From Desulfovibrio desulfuricans (lineage in GTDB: Bacteria; Desulfobacterota; Desulfovibrionia; Desulfovibrionales; Desulfovibrionaceae): DNA of 64,000 nucleotides. Within the stretch, counting starts at the first letter, position 1; the number at the start of each line of letters is the position of its first letter. A model generated the notes under the pieces. It saw only the letters and a list, made by a program, of their open reading frames with translations. It was not told the DNA's origin and did no database searches. The stretch is taken from positions 372,001 to 436,000 of the forward strand of contig NZ_CP036295.1 of assembly GCF_004801255.1 (NCBI RefSeq). Direction: 5' to 3'. Shown in pieces: positions 9,880 to 19,199 of this stretch. The translations under genes were made by a program, and so were the position numbers.

Positions 9880-11067
9880 ATGCAGGACGATCTGCCAAAA
9901 GGGTTCAGGGCCGGTGCGGCGGCGGCCAGTTTTAAAAAGCCTGGCCGCGATGACCTTGGCATTATAGTTTCAGACACTACCGCAGTGCTGGCGGGCATGT
10001 TTACCCAGAACCTTTTCAAGGCCGCCCCCGTACTGGTGTGCCAGGAGATTCTGGCGACGCGCGGCACTGCCCGCGCTGTGCTTGCCAACTCGGGTCAGGC
10101 CAATGCCTGCACCGGCGACGAGGGGCTGGCCAACTGTCGCGCCACTCAGGCCATGGTTTCCGGCCTGACAGGGCTTGAGGCCAACGAAATTTTGCCCCTA
10201 TCCACAGGCGTTGTGGGCGCGCACCTCAAGATGGATCTGTGGCTTGAGGCTGTGCCCAAACTGGCCAAAAACATCGGTACCCGCGATGCGGAGGGCTTTA
10301 CCCGCGCCTTTATGACTACCGATGCCTTTCCCAAGTTTTCCATGCGCGAGGTGACGCTTTCGGGCGGCGTGGTGCGCCTGACGGTCATGGCCAAGGGCGC
10401 GGGCATGATCTGCCCCAACATGGCCACCATGCTCTGCGTGGCCCTCACCGACGCCAAGGTGGCCCGCGAACCGTGGCAGGCCATGTTTGGCCACGCGGTG
10501 GAAAAGACCTTTAACCGCGTGAGCGTTGACGGCGACACCTCCACCAACGACACCATCCTCGGGCTGGCCAACGGCGCTTCTGGCGTGCCCGCCGAAAGCG
10601 CGGCCGATCTGGCCCTGCTGGGGGAAGCCCTTACGGGGATTCTCGGTACGGTATCGCATATGCTGGTCATGGACGGCGAGGGAGCCAGCAAGGTCATCCA
10701 CATCACCGTCACCGGCGCAGCCAGCGACGACGACGCCCGCACCGTGGCCCGCAGCGTGGGGCATTCGCAGCTGGTAAAAACCGCCATCTACGGAGGCGAC
10801 GCCAACTGGGGCCGCATTGTGACGGCGGTTGGCTACAGCGGCGCAAAGTTTGACCCCGCCAAGGTCAGCATGAAGCTGTGCGGCATAGAGCGCTTCCGCC
10901 TGGGCTGCCCTGTCAACGAGGACAAGGAAGACGCCCTTGCAGAGCTGCTCAAGGCCAAGGACGTACAGGTTGAGATTGACCTGGGCGGCGGCACGGGTTT
11001 TTACAACTTCCAGGCTTCTGACCTGGGGCACGAATACGTGAGCCTCAATTCCGACTACCGCTCTTAA
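9880..11067 (+). CDS. argJ: Bifunctional glutamate N-acetyltransferase / amino-acid acetyltransferase
   Basis: ArgJ transfers acetyl from N-acetylornithine to glutamate and, in bifunctional forms, also uses acetyl-CoA, so it closes the arginine-pathway acetyl cycle. The autoprocessing site is visible as KGAGMICPNMATML. Cleavage before Thr183 makes the alpha and beta chains and exposes the Thr nucleophile. GDTSTNDT and the C-terminal YVSLNSDYRS fit the family. The start at 9880 (MQDDLPKGF) follows ACGGAGAGGG; an in-frame upstream ATG at 9805 has no ribosome site. It stands alone between two terminators. Confidence 0.96.
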   Translation: MQDDLPKGFRAGAAAASFKKPGRDDLGIIVSDTTAVLAGMFTQNLFKAAPVLVCQEILATRGTARAVLANSGQANACTGDEGLANCRATQAMVSGLTGLEANEILPLSTGVVGAHLKMDLWLEAVPKLAKNIGTRDAEGFTRAFMTTDAFPKFSMREVTLSGGVVRLTVMAKGAGMICPNMATMLCVALTDAKVAREPWQAMFGHAVEKTFNRVSVDGDTSTNDTILGLANGASGVPAESAADLALLGEALTGILGTVSHMLVMDGEGASKVIHITVTGAASDDDARTVARSVGHSQLVKTAIYGGDANWGRIVTAVGYSGAKFDPAKVSMKLCGIERFRLGCPVNEDKEDALAELLKAKDVQVEIDLGGGTGFYNFQASDLGHEYVSLNSDYRS

Positions 11068-11095
11068 GCGGCGCGGGCCGCCAAGGCTCGTGACT

Positions 11096-11166
11096 GCCAA
11101 AGGCCCGCAACGCGCAGCAGGTTTGTATGCCTGCCGTAGCGTTGCGGGCCTTTGGCGTATATTTTC
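11096..11166 (+). terminator. Long-stem terminator after argJ
   Basis: An 18-bp perfect stem (arms 11096-11113 and 11139-11156, GCCAAAGGCCCGCAACGC and its complement). The 25-base loop itself folds (GCAGG/CCTGC). ATATTTTC follows. It may also end transcription of the convergent minus-strand pseudogene. Confidence 0.75.
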
Positions 11167-11220
11167 TGCGTCGCGTCGCTGACCTCCAGAGCAGGCTTGC
11201 CGCAGGCCGGCAAGCACCGC

Positions 11221-12215
11221 CTAAAAGATAATGACCTGCTTGCCCACCATTGCCTCCGAGGCTTGCCTCAGGTGCGCCTGGCGAACAGTATCAGCGGAGA
11301 GACCGTGCAGAGTGTCTGCCAGGGTCGTGCGCAGGGTTCCGGCTTCCACCATGCGGGCCACTGCGTCAAGTATTTCGCCCTGCCGCCCCATGTCCGCAGT
11401 CTGAAACAGCGAACGGGCGAACATGAATTCCCAGCAGATGCGGGCGCACTTGGGCTTGAACACTGTGATGTCCAGGGGAACCGCCGGGTCGTCGATAAGG
11501 CAAACGCCGCCCTGCGGCGCAATTACTTCGGCCATGGCGGCCCAATGGTCGGCGGCGTGGGTGGTGCAGAATATGGCGTCCACCTGCGGCATGCCGGCCT
11601 CCTTGAGTCTGGCGGGGATGTTGTCCCTGCCCACCACGACGGAAGCGCCCAGATCCCTGCACCACTGGGCCGAGCTGGGTCTGCCCGCCGTGGCCGCCAC
11701 CGTTATGCCTGCCCAGACGGCAAGCTGAATGATCATGGACCCCACGCCGCCCGCGCCGCCAATCAGCAGCAGGCTGCGGCCCCGGTTGGGCCCGGCCTCG
11801 GCAATAAAGCCAAGTCGGTCAAATATACCCTCCCATGCCGTAATGCTGGTCAGCGGCATGACCGCCGCCTCGGCATCGCTGAGGTTGGCTGGCGCATTGG
11901 CCGCAAGGCGGGCATCCACAAGCTGATACTCGGCATTGCTGCCGTCGCGGGTAAGGTCGCCAGCATAAAAGACGCGTTGCCCCGGGGCAAACTGGTTCAC
12001 CTGATCGCCAATGGCCGCGACCATACCCACCCCAGCACGCGCCGGTCGCCCGCATCAAGGCGGGAAAAAACCTTGGTGTCCACCGGGTTCATGCCTGCTG
12101 CGGCGACTTTTACCAAAATGTCATGGTCCTGTACCTCTGGAATGGGCCGATCCTGATTGCTGAATGCCTGCGGCGCCTCTGGCCCAAAGCCGCCGGTGGC
12201 AATAATTGCGTTCAT
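11221..12215 (-). pseudogene. Zinc-type alcohol dehydrogenase / quinone oxidoreductase, frameshifted
   Basis: Two overlapping frames together make one MDR-superfamily NAD(P)H oxidoreductase. The N-terminal part starts at ATG 12215 (MNAIIATGGFGPEAPQAF, ribosome site GAGGAT) and includes VKVAAAGMNPVDTK. It runs to VLGW near 12030, then goes out of frame. The C-terminal part continues from GMVAAIGDQVNQFAPGQRV through the nucleotide-binding LLLIGGAGGVGSMIIQLA to the stop at 11221. Family members normally read LGWDxxGxV at the junction. The Asp and about two following residues are absent, which fits a deletion of about 10 bases. Expression would give a truncated protein unless a downstream start is used. 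Sequencing error is less likely because several bases appear missing. Confidence 0.8.
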
Positions 12216-12522
12216 GGGATATCCTCGGGGTATGTGGCTGTTTTGAGTGAAGCCGGGCAGGCAGGGCCTGACAATCCCGCCTGCCGCGGCTCTACCCAGA
12301 GAGAGCGACGGATAAGGCCGTTGAGGGTTTGCCGTCGCCGGTAATGAAGTCTGGGTGCCTGTAGGAACTACCGACAGGGCCGACTTCATATCTGCAGGTG
12401 CGCCTGGAGCGGTAAAGCGCATGGAATTTTTATGCCCGGCCTAAGTAAAAATATTGATAGCTACCAAAGAAGTAAAATTAATAGTTCTTGTGGTATTGAG
12501 TAGCGTTTGTTATCGATTTGAC
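12216..12522. other. Divergent intergenic region with hairpin and operator-like repeat
   Basis: No gene seen. A plus-strand structure at 12345-12388 pairs TGAAGTC with GACTTCA and, inside it, CCTGT with ACAGG. Further on, an imperfect inverted repeat TACCAAAGAA (12462-12471) and TTCTTGTGGTA (12485-12495) lies in an AT-rich stretch 28 bases before the LysR start. This is a plausible self- or target-operator for the divergent regulator. Confidence 0.45.
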
Positions 12523-13449
12523 ATGAAGCAACAAGATCTGGCCATTGACCTGCTGCGCGCCTTCACCACAGTGGCGGAGACAGGCAGCTTTACCACCGCA
12601 GGGGATATCCTGGGCCGTACGCAGTCAGCCATAAGCCAGCAGATTCGCAAGCTTGAAGACATTGTGGGCAAAAATCTTTTTAACCGCACAAGCCGCGCCG
12701 TAGTGCTCAGCACCGACGGCGAGCTGCTGCTGGCCCACGCCTACGCCATCATAGCCCGCAATGACGAAGCCCTGCGCCGTCTGACCGCGCCCCCTATCGA
12801 AGGCCGCCTGCGGCTGGGCGTAACGGAAGATTTTATTCCACGGCAGCTGCCAGTGTTGCTCTCGCGTTTTGGCAAGACACACCCGCAGGTGCAGCTTGAG
12901 CTCATGACGGGGCTTTCAACCATGCTGGTCGAAAAACTCAACGCCGGAGACCTCGACCTTGTCATCGCCAAACGCGACGCCCAGCCCCAGGCGGGGCGGG
13001 TGATCTGGCGCGAAAAACTGGTCTGGATAGCCTCGCCGGAGTACAAACCGGACAGCAACGGCACGCTGCCGCTGGTGGCCCTGCCTCCCCCCTGCTCATA
13101 CCGGCGCGTCATGCTCGACGTGCTGAGGGCGGCGCAGCGCTCATGGCGCATCACATGCACGGCGCACAGCATCATGGGGCTGCAGGCGGCCGTTGTCGGC
13201 AATCTGGGCCTGTCGGTGCTCGGGCGTTCGTTTTTAGGACCTGACCTTGTCGAAGCGCCAGCTTCGCTGGGGCTGCCGGACATGCCGGATACCGAAATAG
13301 CGGTTTTTGGCGAAGAATCGGCCAGAGTCGAACTGGCCGACTGCCTGGTGACTTTTGTGACAGACGCGCTGGAAGGGCTGACCGTCAACGGGCGACACCT
13401 GCCCATGGAAATTGTGGGTCAGATATGCGCGTGCAAGACCTTGCTGTGA
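12523..13449 (+). CDS. LysR-family transcriptional regulator
   Basis: 308-residue regulator. The N-terminal winged helix-turn-helix reads LLRAFTTVAETGSFTTAGDILGRT, then QSAISQQIRKLE and a C-terminal effector domain (LRLGVTEDF onward). The start at 12523 (MKQQDLAIDLLRAF) matches where the family begins. The longer frame from 12454 adds a hydrophobic stretch that looks like untranslated leader. No strong Shine-Dalgarno is seen. It is divergent from the broken oxidoreductase, the classic LysR/target layout, so that gene may have been its target and the regulator may now be an orphan. Effector unknown. Confidence 0.92.
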   Translation: MKQQDLAIDLLRAFTTVAETGSFTTAGDILGRTQSAISQQIRKLEDIVGKNLFNRTSRAVVLSTDGELLLAHAYAIIARNDEALRRLTAPPIEGRLRLGVTEDFIPRQLPVLLSRFGKTHPQVQLELMTGLSTMLVEKLNAGDLDLVIAKRDAQPQAGRVIWREKLVWIASPEYKPDSNGTLPLVALPPPCSYRRVMLDVLRAAQRSWRITCTAHSIMGLQAAVVGNLGLSVLGRSFLGPDLVEAPASLGLPDMPDTEIAVFGEESARVELADCLVTFVTDALEGLTVNGRHLPMEIVGQICACKTLL

Positions 13450-13530
13450 GCAACGCTGCGACTGCAAAGCCGCAAAATGGTTCGCCAGACAGCGGGACGT
13501 GAAATTTAGGGTTTGGCAGCGGAGGACGCC

Positions 13531-14409
13531 ATGGAAAAAGACTTTTTTGCCCAGCGGTACCTGGAGGACGTTGTTTCGTGCCCTGTCTGCGGAGGGCGGC
13601 ACAGTCAGGTTGCCTACGAAGCGGGCAAAGGGATACTGGCGCAAAAGTGCGACTGCGGCGCATACTATTGCGACCACCGGCTCAACCCGGATGGGCTGGC
13701 CGCCTACTGGACAGACTACCAGAACCGCGAACACAGCGCAGTTGCCGAAGAATGCGCCCTGCGTCAGCGCATGTACGCGGTCGATTACGCCTTTATTGCC
13801 CAGTTTTTGCGCCCGGCGTCGCGGGTGCTTGACGTGGGCTGTGCCGACGGGTTGTTTCTGGATATGTTTGCCGCTGCGGGGCATCAGTGCGCCGGAGTGG
13901 AGTTCGGCCATGAGGCGGCGCTAAAGGCGGCAAAAAAGTATGACGTCTGGGAGGGGTATTTTCCCGAGCTGGCCATAGACCCCGGCTATGATCTGATCAT
14001 TTTTCGCGGCGTGCTGCAGTACGTGCAGTCGCCGCGTCGTTTTTTTGGCAAGGCGGCCGAGTTGCTGCGCCCCGGCGGGCATGTCTTTGTAACGGCCCAG
14101 CCCAATATGGAGGCCTTTTGCCATCAGGTGTACCGCCGCAAATTTCGTTTTAGTCTCACGCCCTGCGATTGCGTGGGCTACACGCCGCAATCGCTGGTGG
14201 CGGAGTTTGCGGCACGCGGCTGTACCACCGTGGGGCAGACGTTTTTTTATGAAGAAACCCCGTACGCTGACCCGGCAAACGACATACAGGCCGTAAGCCG
14301 CGCTGTGGAAGCCCAAAAAAGGGGCGAGGAACCTGTGGAGCTTTCTCCGCCGTTTTGGGGCAATATGATGACCATGGTCTTTCGCAAGGGCGAGGCCCGC
14401 TGCCAGTAG
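13531..14409 (+). CDS. Class-I SAM-dependent methyltransferase with N-terminal zinc ribbon
   Basis: 292 residues. The N-terminus has paired cysteines (CPVCGG near residue 17, then CDCGAYYC), suggesting a zinc-binding ribbon. The methyltransferase motif I reads RVLDVGCADGLFLD, and post-motif segments include LIIFRGVLQYVQSP and LLRPGGHVFVTAQPN, typical of type-11/12 enzymes that act on small molecules or sugars. The start at 13531 follows GCGGAGGAC; an upstream in-frame start at 13513 places the ribosome site inside the gene. The substrate cannot be read from sequence. It stands alone and ends in a terminator. Confidence 0.85.
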   Translation: MEKDFFAQRYLEDVVSCPVCGGRHSQVAYEAGKGILAQKCDCGAYYCDHRLNPDGLAAYWTDYQNREHSAVAEECALRQRMYAVDYAFIAQFLRPASRVLDVGCADGLFLDMFAAAGHQCAGVEFGHEAALKAAKKYDVWEGYFPELAIDPGYDLIIFRGVLQYVQSPRRFFGKAAELLRPGGHVFVTAQPNMEAFCHQVYRRKFRFSLTPCDCVGYTPQSLVAEFAARGCTTVGQTFFYEETPYADPANDIQAVSRAVEAQKRGEEPVELSPPFWGNMMTMVFRKGEARCQ

Positions 14410-14410
14410 C

Positions 14411-14442
14411 AAAAAAAATCCCGGCGTGATGCCGGGATTTTT
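14411..14442 (+). terminator. Bidirectional terminator
   Basis: ATCCCGGC (14418-14425) pairs with GCCGGGAT (14431-14438) around a GTGAT loop, flanked by an A8 run and a T5 run. It serves the methyltransferase on the plus strand and the lipoprotein gene on the minus strand. Confidence 0.88.
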
Positions 14443-14464
14443 GCTTGCGAGCGTCAAATTGATT

Positions 14465-14857
14465 TTAGAGGTTCTCGGCCACCCAGTCCACAATCTGGGT
14501 CATGCGCGAAAGCGTATGCTGGTTGGCCCGCTGGCGCTGGCCGATTTCTTCCATGGAGCCGTCAAGGCGGTAAATGCGCCAGTCGCCTTGGGGCAGTACG
14601 CCCAGATGCACCGCTTCGTTGACTGCGGCTCTGGCCTCGCCGGGTGAGCAGAACAGGTCAAATTCCTGCACGCCGGGATCGAGGATTACCTCTGAACCGC
14701 TGGCAATATCAACAATGTAGTTGCCAGGGGCGTAGGTATACACAAAGGGGCAGGGTTCCACGTGAGCAGCTGGCGCAGGTTCCTGCGCGGGCTGCGTCCG
14801 GGTACAGGCCACAAGCGCCAGGCCCAGCAGGGCGGTGCAAATAAGGCGAGCGTCCAT
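14465..14857 (-). CDS. Small secreted lipoprotein, function unknown
   Basis: About 130 residues with a clear lipoprotein signal: a short charged start, hydrophobic ICTALLGLALV and lipobox LVAC, then a Pro/Ala-rich linker. The mature part has conserved-looking Cys residues (EPCPF, DLFCSP) and ends in DWVAENL. I do not recognise the family. Start ATG 14857 is favoured over 14869 because TGAGG sits correctly upstream of it. It starts 22 bases after htpX on the same strand, so the two are likely co-transcribed and may share an envelope-stress role, which is inference. Confidence 0.75.
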   Translation of the reverse strand: MDARLICTALLGLALVACTRTQPAQEPAPAAHVEPCPFVYTYAPGNYIVDIASGSEVILDPGVQEFDLFCSPGEARAAVNEAVHLGVLPQGDWRIYRLDGSMEEIGQRQRANQHTLSRMTQIVDWVAENL

Positions 14858-14879
14858 TATCAACCTCATGTGCTATGGT

Positions 14880-15740
14880 TCAGCGCCCGGAAACGGCCAT
14901 TTCGCGCAGACGGCGGATGCGTTCTTCCAGAGGCGGATGGGTGCTGAAAAGGTTTGCCATGCTGCCGTGGGCGAACATGGGGGCAACAATAAACATCTGT
15001 TCCGTGCTGGGGTTGCCCTCCTGCATGGGTATCTGCCCGCTGGCTATGCCCAGCTTGTTCAGCGCGCCAGCAAGGGCCAGCGGCTGGCCGCACAGGGCCG
15101 CGCCGGTGTCGTCAGCCAGATACTCGCGCGAGCGCGATATGGCCATCTGGATAAGCCCGGCAGCCATGGGGGCCAGCAGGGCCATGGCGATGGCTGCGAT
15201 GGGGTTTACGCCGCCTTCTTCGTCCCTGTTGCCCCCGCCAAAAAAGGCCGTGAACTGAAAAATATTGGCCAGCGTCACAATGGCTGAGGCCATGACGCCC
15301 GCAATGGTCTGGATGAGAATGTCGCGATTGACGATGTGCCCCACCTCGTGCGCCAGAACGCCGCGCAGCTCTTCGGGCGAGAGCAGACGCATGATGCCTT
15401 CGGTAACGGCAACAACGGCGTTTTCGGGGTTGCGCCCCGTGGCAAAGGCGTTGGGCGCTTCTTCGGGTATCACGCAGATGCGCGGCTTGGGTATGCCCGC
15501 ATTGTGCGCCAGTTCTTCAACAATCTTGTGCAGGTATGGGGCTTCTTCGGGCGCTAGTTCACGGGCCCGGTACATGGAGAGCACTATTTTGTCAGAGTAC
15601 CAATAGCTGCCCACATTCATGAGCAGGGCGAGCCCAAAGGCGAAGATAACGCCTGTGCGTCCGCCCATCAGGCCACCGAGCATGATTATGATGGCGGAAA
15701 GCAGGGCGAGCAGAAGAACAGTCTTGATCTGGCTGGTCAT
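14880..15740 (-). CDS. htpX: Membrane zinc metalloprotease HtpX
   Basis: M48-family inner-membrane protease that degrades damaged membrane proteins. Two N-terminal hydrophobic segments precede the catalytic HEVGH (His131, Glu132, His135), and the third zinc ligand region reads SRSREYLADDTGA. Further helices flank it. The C-terminus STHPPLEERIRRL is a family landmark. The start at 15740 (MTSQIKTVLL) is preceded by GAGAGGAAAATGC; a longer frame upstream has no site. 286 residues, usual length. Confidence 0.97.
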   Translation of the reverse strand: MTSQIKTVLLLALLSAIIIMLGGLMGGRTGVIFAFGLALLMNVGSYWYSDKIVLSMYRARELAPEEAPYLHKIVEELAHNAGIPKPRICVIPEEAPNAFATGRNPENAVVAVTEGIMRLLSPEELRGVLAHEVGHIVNRDILIQTIAGVMASAIVTLANIFQFTAFFGGGNRDEEGGVNPIAAIAMALLAPMAAGLIQMAISRSREYLADDTGAALCGQPLALAGALNKLGIASGQIPMQEGNPSTEQMFIVAPMFAHGSMANLFSTHPPLEERIRRLREMAVSGR

Positions 15741-15831
15741 GCATTTTCCTCTCAGGCAAATTTTTGCGGCGGTTCTGTCGCACGCTGCTTGTAATATAAG
15801 CACTCTGGCGCTGGTGGCAAGAAGTCCCGCA

Positions 15832-17748
15832 TCAGGGATGGCGTGCCCGCCACCACAGCTGGAACACCAGCAGCGTCCACAGGGGCTTGCGCAGATCGGC
15901 CCGGCCGGAGACGTGCTCGTCCATGAGGGCGCGCACCGCCTGATAGTTAAAGATTCCCTGCGCCTTGAGCGTTGATTCGCTCAGCAGGTCTTCCATGAGG
16001 GGGCGCATGCGTCCACGCAGCCATTGCGCCACAGGGATCTGAAAACCGCGTTTGTTGCGGTGCAGGATCTCGTCGGGCAGAAGCTCGGAAAAAGCTTTTT
16101 TAAGCAACCACTTGCGTTTGAAACCATGCAGCTTTTTGCTTATGGGCAGGCGCGCGGCAAATTCGGCGGCGTCCTTGTCCAGGAAGGGCGCGCGAACCTC
16201 CAGACTGTGCAGCATGGAGCAACGGTCAACCTTGACCAGAATGTCGTCGAGCATGAACTGGCGGGCATACACATGAAAAGCCCGAGCCAGCGGCGAGGCT
16301 GCGCTTTGCGGCTGCCAGTGCTCGTAATGCTCGCGCGTGGGGGCAAAGAGCTCGTCCGGCGACAAAAAGCCGGGCTGACGGTCCTTGAAGCCCGCATCAA
16401 GGACTGATTCCTGCATTTCCGGGGTAAAAGCCGTCAGCATGGTCTGCACGCGCTGCCACGCAGGCGCGTGGGCCGCCCGCAAAAAGGTGGCCACGGCCAG
16501 ACGCGGATTGATATACCCGGCGGACGACGGCAGCATGCGGGCCAGCGGTTCGATAACGCCCTTGCGCAGGGCGGCCGGGGCGGCGTTGTACCACTGGGCG
16601 ACCTTAAAGCCGATGTAGTGCTCATAGCCAGCCCACAGCTCGTCCGCGCCGTCGCCGCCCAGGGCCACGGTGACCTTCTCGCGCGTAACGCCCGAAAGCA
16701 GCCATGTGGGCGCTACAGAGGCGTCGGCCATGGGCACGTCCATGCGGCTGATGATGCCGGGCAGGGTGTCGGCGCATTCCTCCGCCGACAGCACGCGCTC
16801 GTGGTGGTCAGTGCCAAAGGCCCTGGCCACAATGCGGGCGTAGCGAGACTCATCGTAGCTGGCCTCGCTAAAACCGATGGAAAAGGTCTTGATGGGCGTG
16901 GAAGACTGCCGGGCCATGAGCCCCGCCACGATGGAAGAATCGATGCCGCCCGAAAGAAAAACGCCCAGCGGCACATCACTGACCATGCGGCGTCGCACGG
17001 CGCGGGCCAGCAAAAAGCGCAGCTCCTCGCACAGGTCGTTGTCGCTGCGGCTGTCGGATTCGTCGGGCGTGGGCATGTCCCAGTATCTGGCAATGCGCAG
17101 GTTGCCCTCATGGAGCAGCAGCATGTGCGCGGGGGGCAGGCTTTGCACCTCGGCGTAGACGCTGTGCGGCGTGGGAACATATTCGTACGCCAGGTAGCGC
17201 ATGACCGCCCGGGGATCCAGGCTCAGGCTCAGATGCTTGAGCTGCTCAAGGCCCGTAAGCTCGGAGGCGAAATACAGCCTGCCGTGCTGCACGGTGTAAA
17301 AGAAGGGCTTTTTGCCAAAACGGTCGCGGGCGCAGAACAGGCGGCGCTGCTGGTTGTCCCACAGGGCAAAGGCAAACATGCCGTCAAACCGAGCAAGGCA
17401 GTCCGGCCCCCAGATGCGATAGCCCTCAAGGATGACCTCGGTGTCAGAGCTGGTCTGAAAATGTCCCCCAAGGGCGGTCAGCTGTTCCTTAAGCTCGGCA
17501 TAATTGTATATTTCGCCGTTAAAGGTGACGGTCAGCTGCCCGTCGGCGCTGTGCATGGGCTGCCCGCCGCCGGAAAGGTCAATGATGGAAAGCCGCCTGT
17601 GTCCAAGACACACCGGGCCGTAGCTCCATTGCCCCTCGCCGTCGGGGCCGCGATGGGCCATGCGGTCTGTCATGGCCTTGACCCATTGCCCGGCCTCAGG
17701 CGTGAGAGGTGTGGCATCTATCTGACAAATGCCTGCTATACCGCACAT
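15832..17748 (-). CDS. asnB: Asparagine-synthase-type glutamine amidotransferase
   Basis: 638 residues. Cys2 of MCGIAGICQ is the glutaminase nucleophile, and the N-terminal Ntn domain includes HRRLSIIDLSGG and FNGEIYNY. The synthetase domain has the ATP-pyrophosphatase loop LSGGIDSSIVAG. This enzyme class makes asparagine, but members inside polysaccharide clusters (for example exosortase-linked XrtA amidotransferases) amidate sugar uronates or other carboxylates. It is the last gene of the minus-strand glycan arm. Its start overlaps the stop of the upstream glycosyltransferase by 13 bases, which suggests coupling and a glycan substrate. The exact acceptor is inference. Confidence 0.9.
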   Translation of the reverse strand: MCGIAGICQIDATPLTPEAGQWVKAMTDRMAHRGPDGEGQWSYGPVCLGHRRLSIIDLSGGGQPMHSADGQLTVTFNGEIYNYAELKEQLTALGGHFQTSSDTEVILEGYRIWGPDCLARFDGMFAFALWDNQQRRLFCARDRFGKKPFFYTVQHGRLYFASELTGLEQLKHLSLSLDPRAVMRYLAYEYVPTPHSVYAEVQSLPPAHMLLLHEGNLRIARYWDMPTPDESDSRSDNDLCEELRFLLARAVRRRMVSDVPLGVFLSGGIDSSIVAGLMARQSSTPIKTFSIGFSEASYDESRYARIVARAFGTDHHERVLSAEECADTLPGIISRMDVPMADASVAPTWLLSGVTREKVTVALGGDGADELWAGYEHYIGFKVAQWYNAAPAALRKGVIEPLARMLPSSAGYINPRLAVATFLRAAHAPAWQRVQTMLTAFTPEMQESVLDAGFKDRQPGFLSPDELFAPTREHYEHWQPQSAASPLARAFHVYARQFMLDDILVKVDRCSMLHSLEVRAPFLDKDAAEFAARLPISKKLHGFKRKWLLKKAFSELLPDEILHRNKRGFQIPVAQWLRGRMRPLMEDLLSESTLKAQGIFNYQAVRALMDEHVSGRADLRKPLWTLLVFQLWWRARHP

Positions 17749-19082
17749 TTTTGCTTCCAGATCGTATAGTGTTTGATAAAAATATCCGCCAGCCGCTGGT
17801 TGTTGCGGGTGGGGTCAAACATGTCGGCGGCCAGTTGTTTGCCGTTGTGCGCAAGTCTGTGGGCCAGTGGGGCGTCGTCCGCAAGGCGCTGCAGGGCGTC
17901 GGCCAGGGCTGCGGGGTCGTTGGGCGGAACGGCAAGGCCGGTTTTGCCGTCAAGCACCACCTCGGGCAGGGCGTTGACCGTGGTGCTGACAACAGGCAGA
18001 CCATACGCCAGCGCTTCAATGACAGTGTTGGGGATGCCGTCGCGGCGGCCCGACTCGTGCACCACGCAGGGCGCGGCAAAAATGTCGTGCTCGGCCAGGA
18101 TGCGCGGCAACTCGTTGTGCGAAATAATGCCCGGCAGCAGCACGCGGTCTTCAAGTTGCAGGCTTTCGCGCAGGCGCAGGATTTCCGCTTCCATGCGCCC
18201 CAGGCCCATGACAGCGCCGCCGCCGCCCGCCAGCGTGAGCCTGAAATCAAGCCCCCGGTCGCGCAAAAGTCCGCAGGCCTTGATGAGCACGTCAAAACCC
18301 TTGGTAACGTCAAAGCGGCCAAGAGCAAGCAGTCGCACGGGGCGTTCCATGGGGCCCTGCTCTCCGTCATTTGCCGGGGCGGCCGGGGCGGCATCGTCGC
18401 CTGGCGGCAGGGGCGGCAGGGTGAGGCTGTTGTAGATAAGCTCCACCTTGCCCAGGGTCTGTCCACCGGCAAACGATTCGATACGTTTTTTGTCGGCCTC
18501 GTTATTGGCTCGGACAAAAAAGGCTGCGGTCAGTTTATCGCCAAGATCGGGGTCGGCCGGTTCCAGATTATCGCCCCGGGCGGCAGTGGCATAGGGCAGA
18601 CCGGCAATCCTGGCGGCTACCCAGGCGGCCGTTGCCGTACCACGGGGCCATGGCGCGTAGATCATGTCTATGCCTGCCTCTTTGAACAGGCGGCCCAGAT
18701 ATACGCCCGCGCAAAAGGCCCACAGGTTTTCCCCCAGGGTTTCCCAGCTGCGCCAGCGGCGAAAAAGCGCCTTGCGAAACAGCCGGCCAGTGCGCAGCGG
18801 GTGCAACAGCACCTGCCGAAAGCACTCGCCCAGCACGCGGCCCAGGGCACGAATGCCGTAGGTGTGCGTTTCACCGGCTACGGCGCGCATCTCGTTGGAG
18901 CAGTGGCGCAGGTTCGGGCCGTACAGGCTGTAGACGGAAAGCGGCAGCAAGCCCTTGAGGCCTTCTACTTCCCTGAAAATAAAGGGCTGTGTGAACAGTG
19001 GATACCACAGCAGAACATAGGCCACATGCGGCAAGCCCGTCTTGAAAGCGGGGCGGGAGGCCTGGGTGCTGGTTTCCGTCAT
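17736..19082 (-). CDS. GT4-type glycosyltransferase (paralog of 20216-21589)
   Basis: 448-residue GT-B glycosyltransferase. The N-domain starts VAYVLLWYPLFTQPFIFREV. The C-domain has LLALGRFDVTKGFDVLI, the donor-binding HESGRRDGIPNTVIEALAYG with the EX7E-type glutamate, and GLAVPPNDPAALADAL. No signal or membrane anchor; cytoplasmic, possibly peripheral. It is clearly related along its whole length to the glycosyltransferase upstream. Both begin with the same leader, GGAGAAAACC then ATGAC, which argues for duplication. The start is at 19082. Sugar and acceptor unknown. Confidence 0.92.
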   Translation of the reverse strand: MTETSTQASRPAFKTGLPHVAYVLLWYPLFTQPFIFREVEGLKGLLPLSVYSLYGPNLRHCSNEMRAVAGETHTYGIRALGRVLGECFRQVLLHPLRTGRLFRKALFRRWRSWETLGENLWAFCAGVYLGRLFKEAGIDMIYAPWPRGTATAAWVAARIAGLPYATAARGDNLEPADPDLGDKLTAAFFVRANNEADKKRIESFAGGQTLGKVELIYNSLTLPPLPPGDDAAPAAPANDGEQGPMERPVRLLALGRFDVTKGFDVLIKACGLLRDRGLDFRLTLAGGGGAVMGLGRMEAEILRLRESLQLEDRVLLPGIISHNELPRILAEHDIFAAPCVVHESGRRDGIPNTVIEALAYGLPVVSTTVNALPEVVLDGKTGLAVPPNDPAALADALQRLADDAPLAHRLAHNGKQLAADMFDPTRNNQRLADIFIKHYTIWKQKCAV

Positions 19083-19199
19083 GGTTTTCTCCAAATACGG
19101 CGGGCATTCTCAGCAGGTTGCTGGGTATTGCTCCTGTAGCCGTCTCGCTGTGCGAATATAATCAATGTCGCCATGTTGGTTATTGCAAAAAACAGATAG

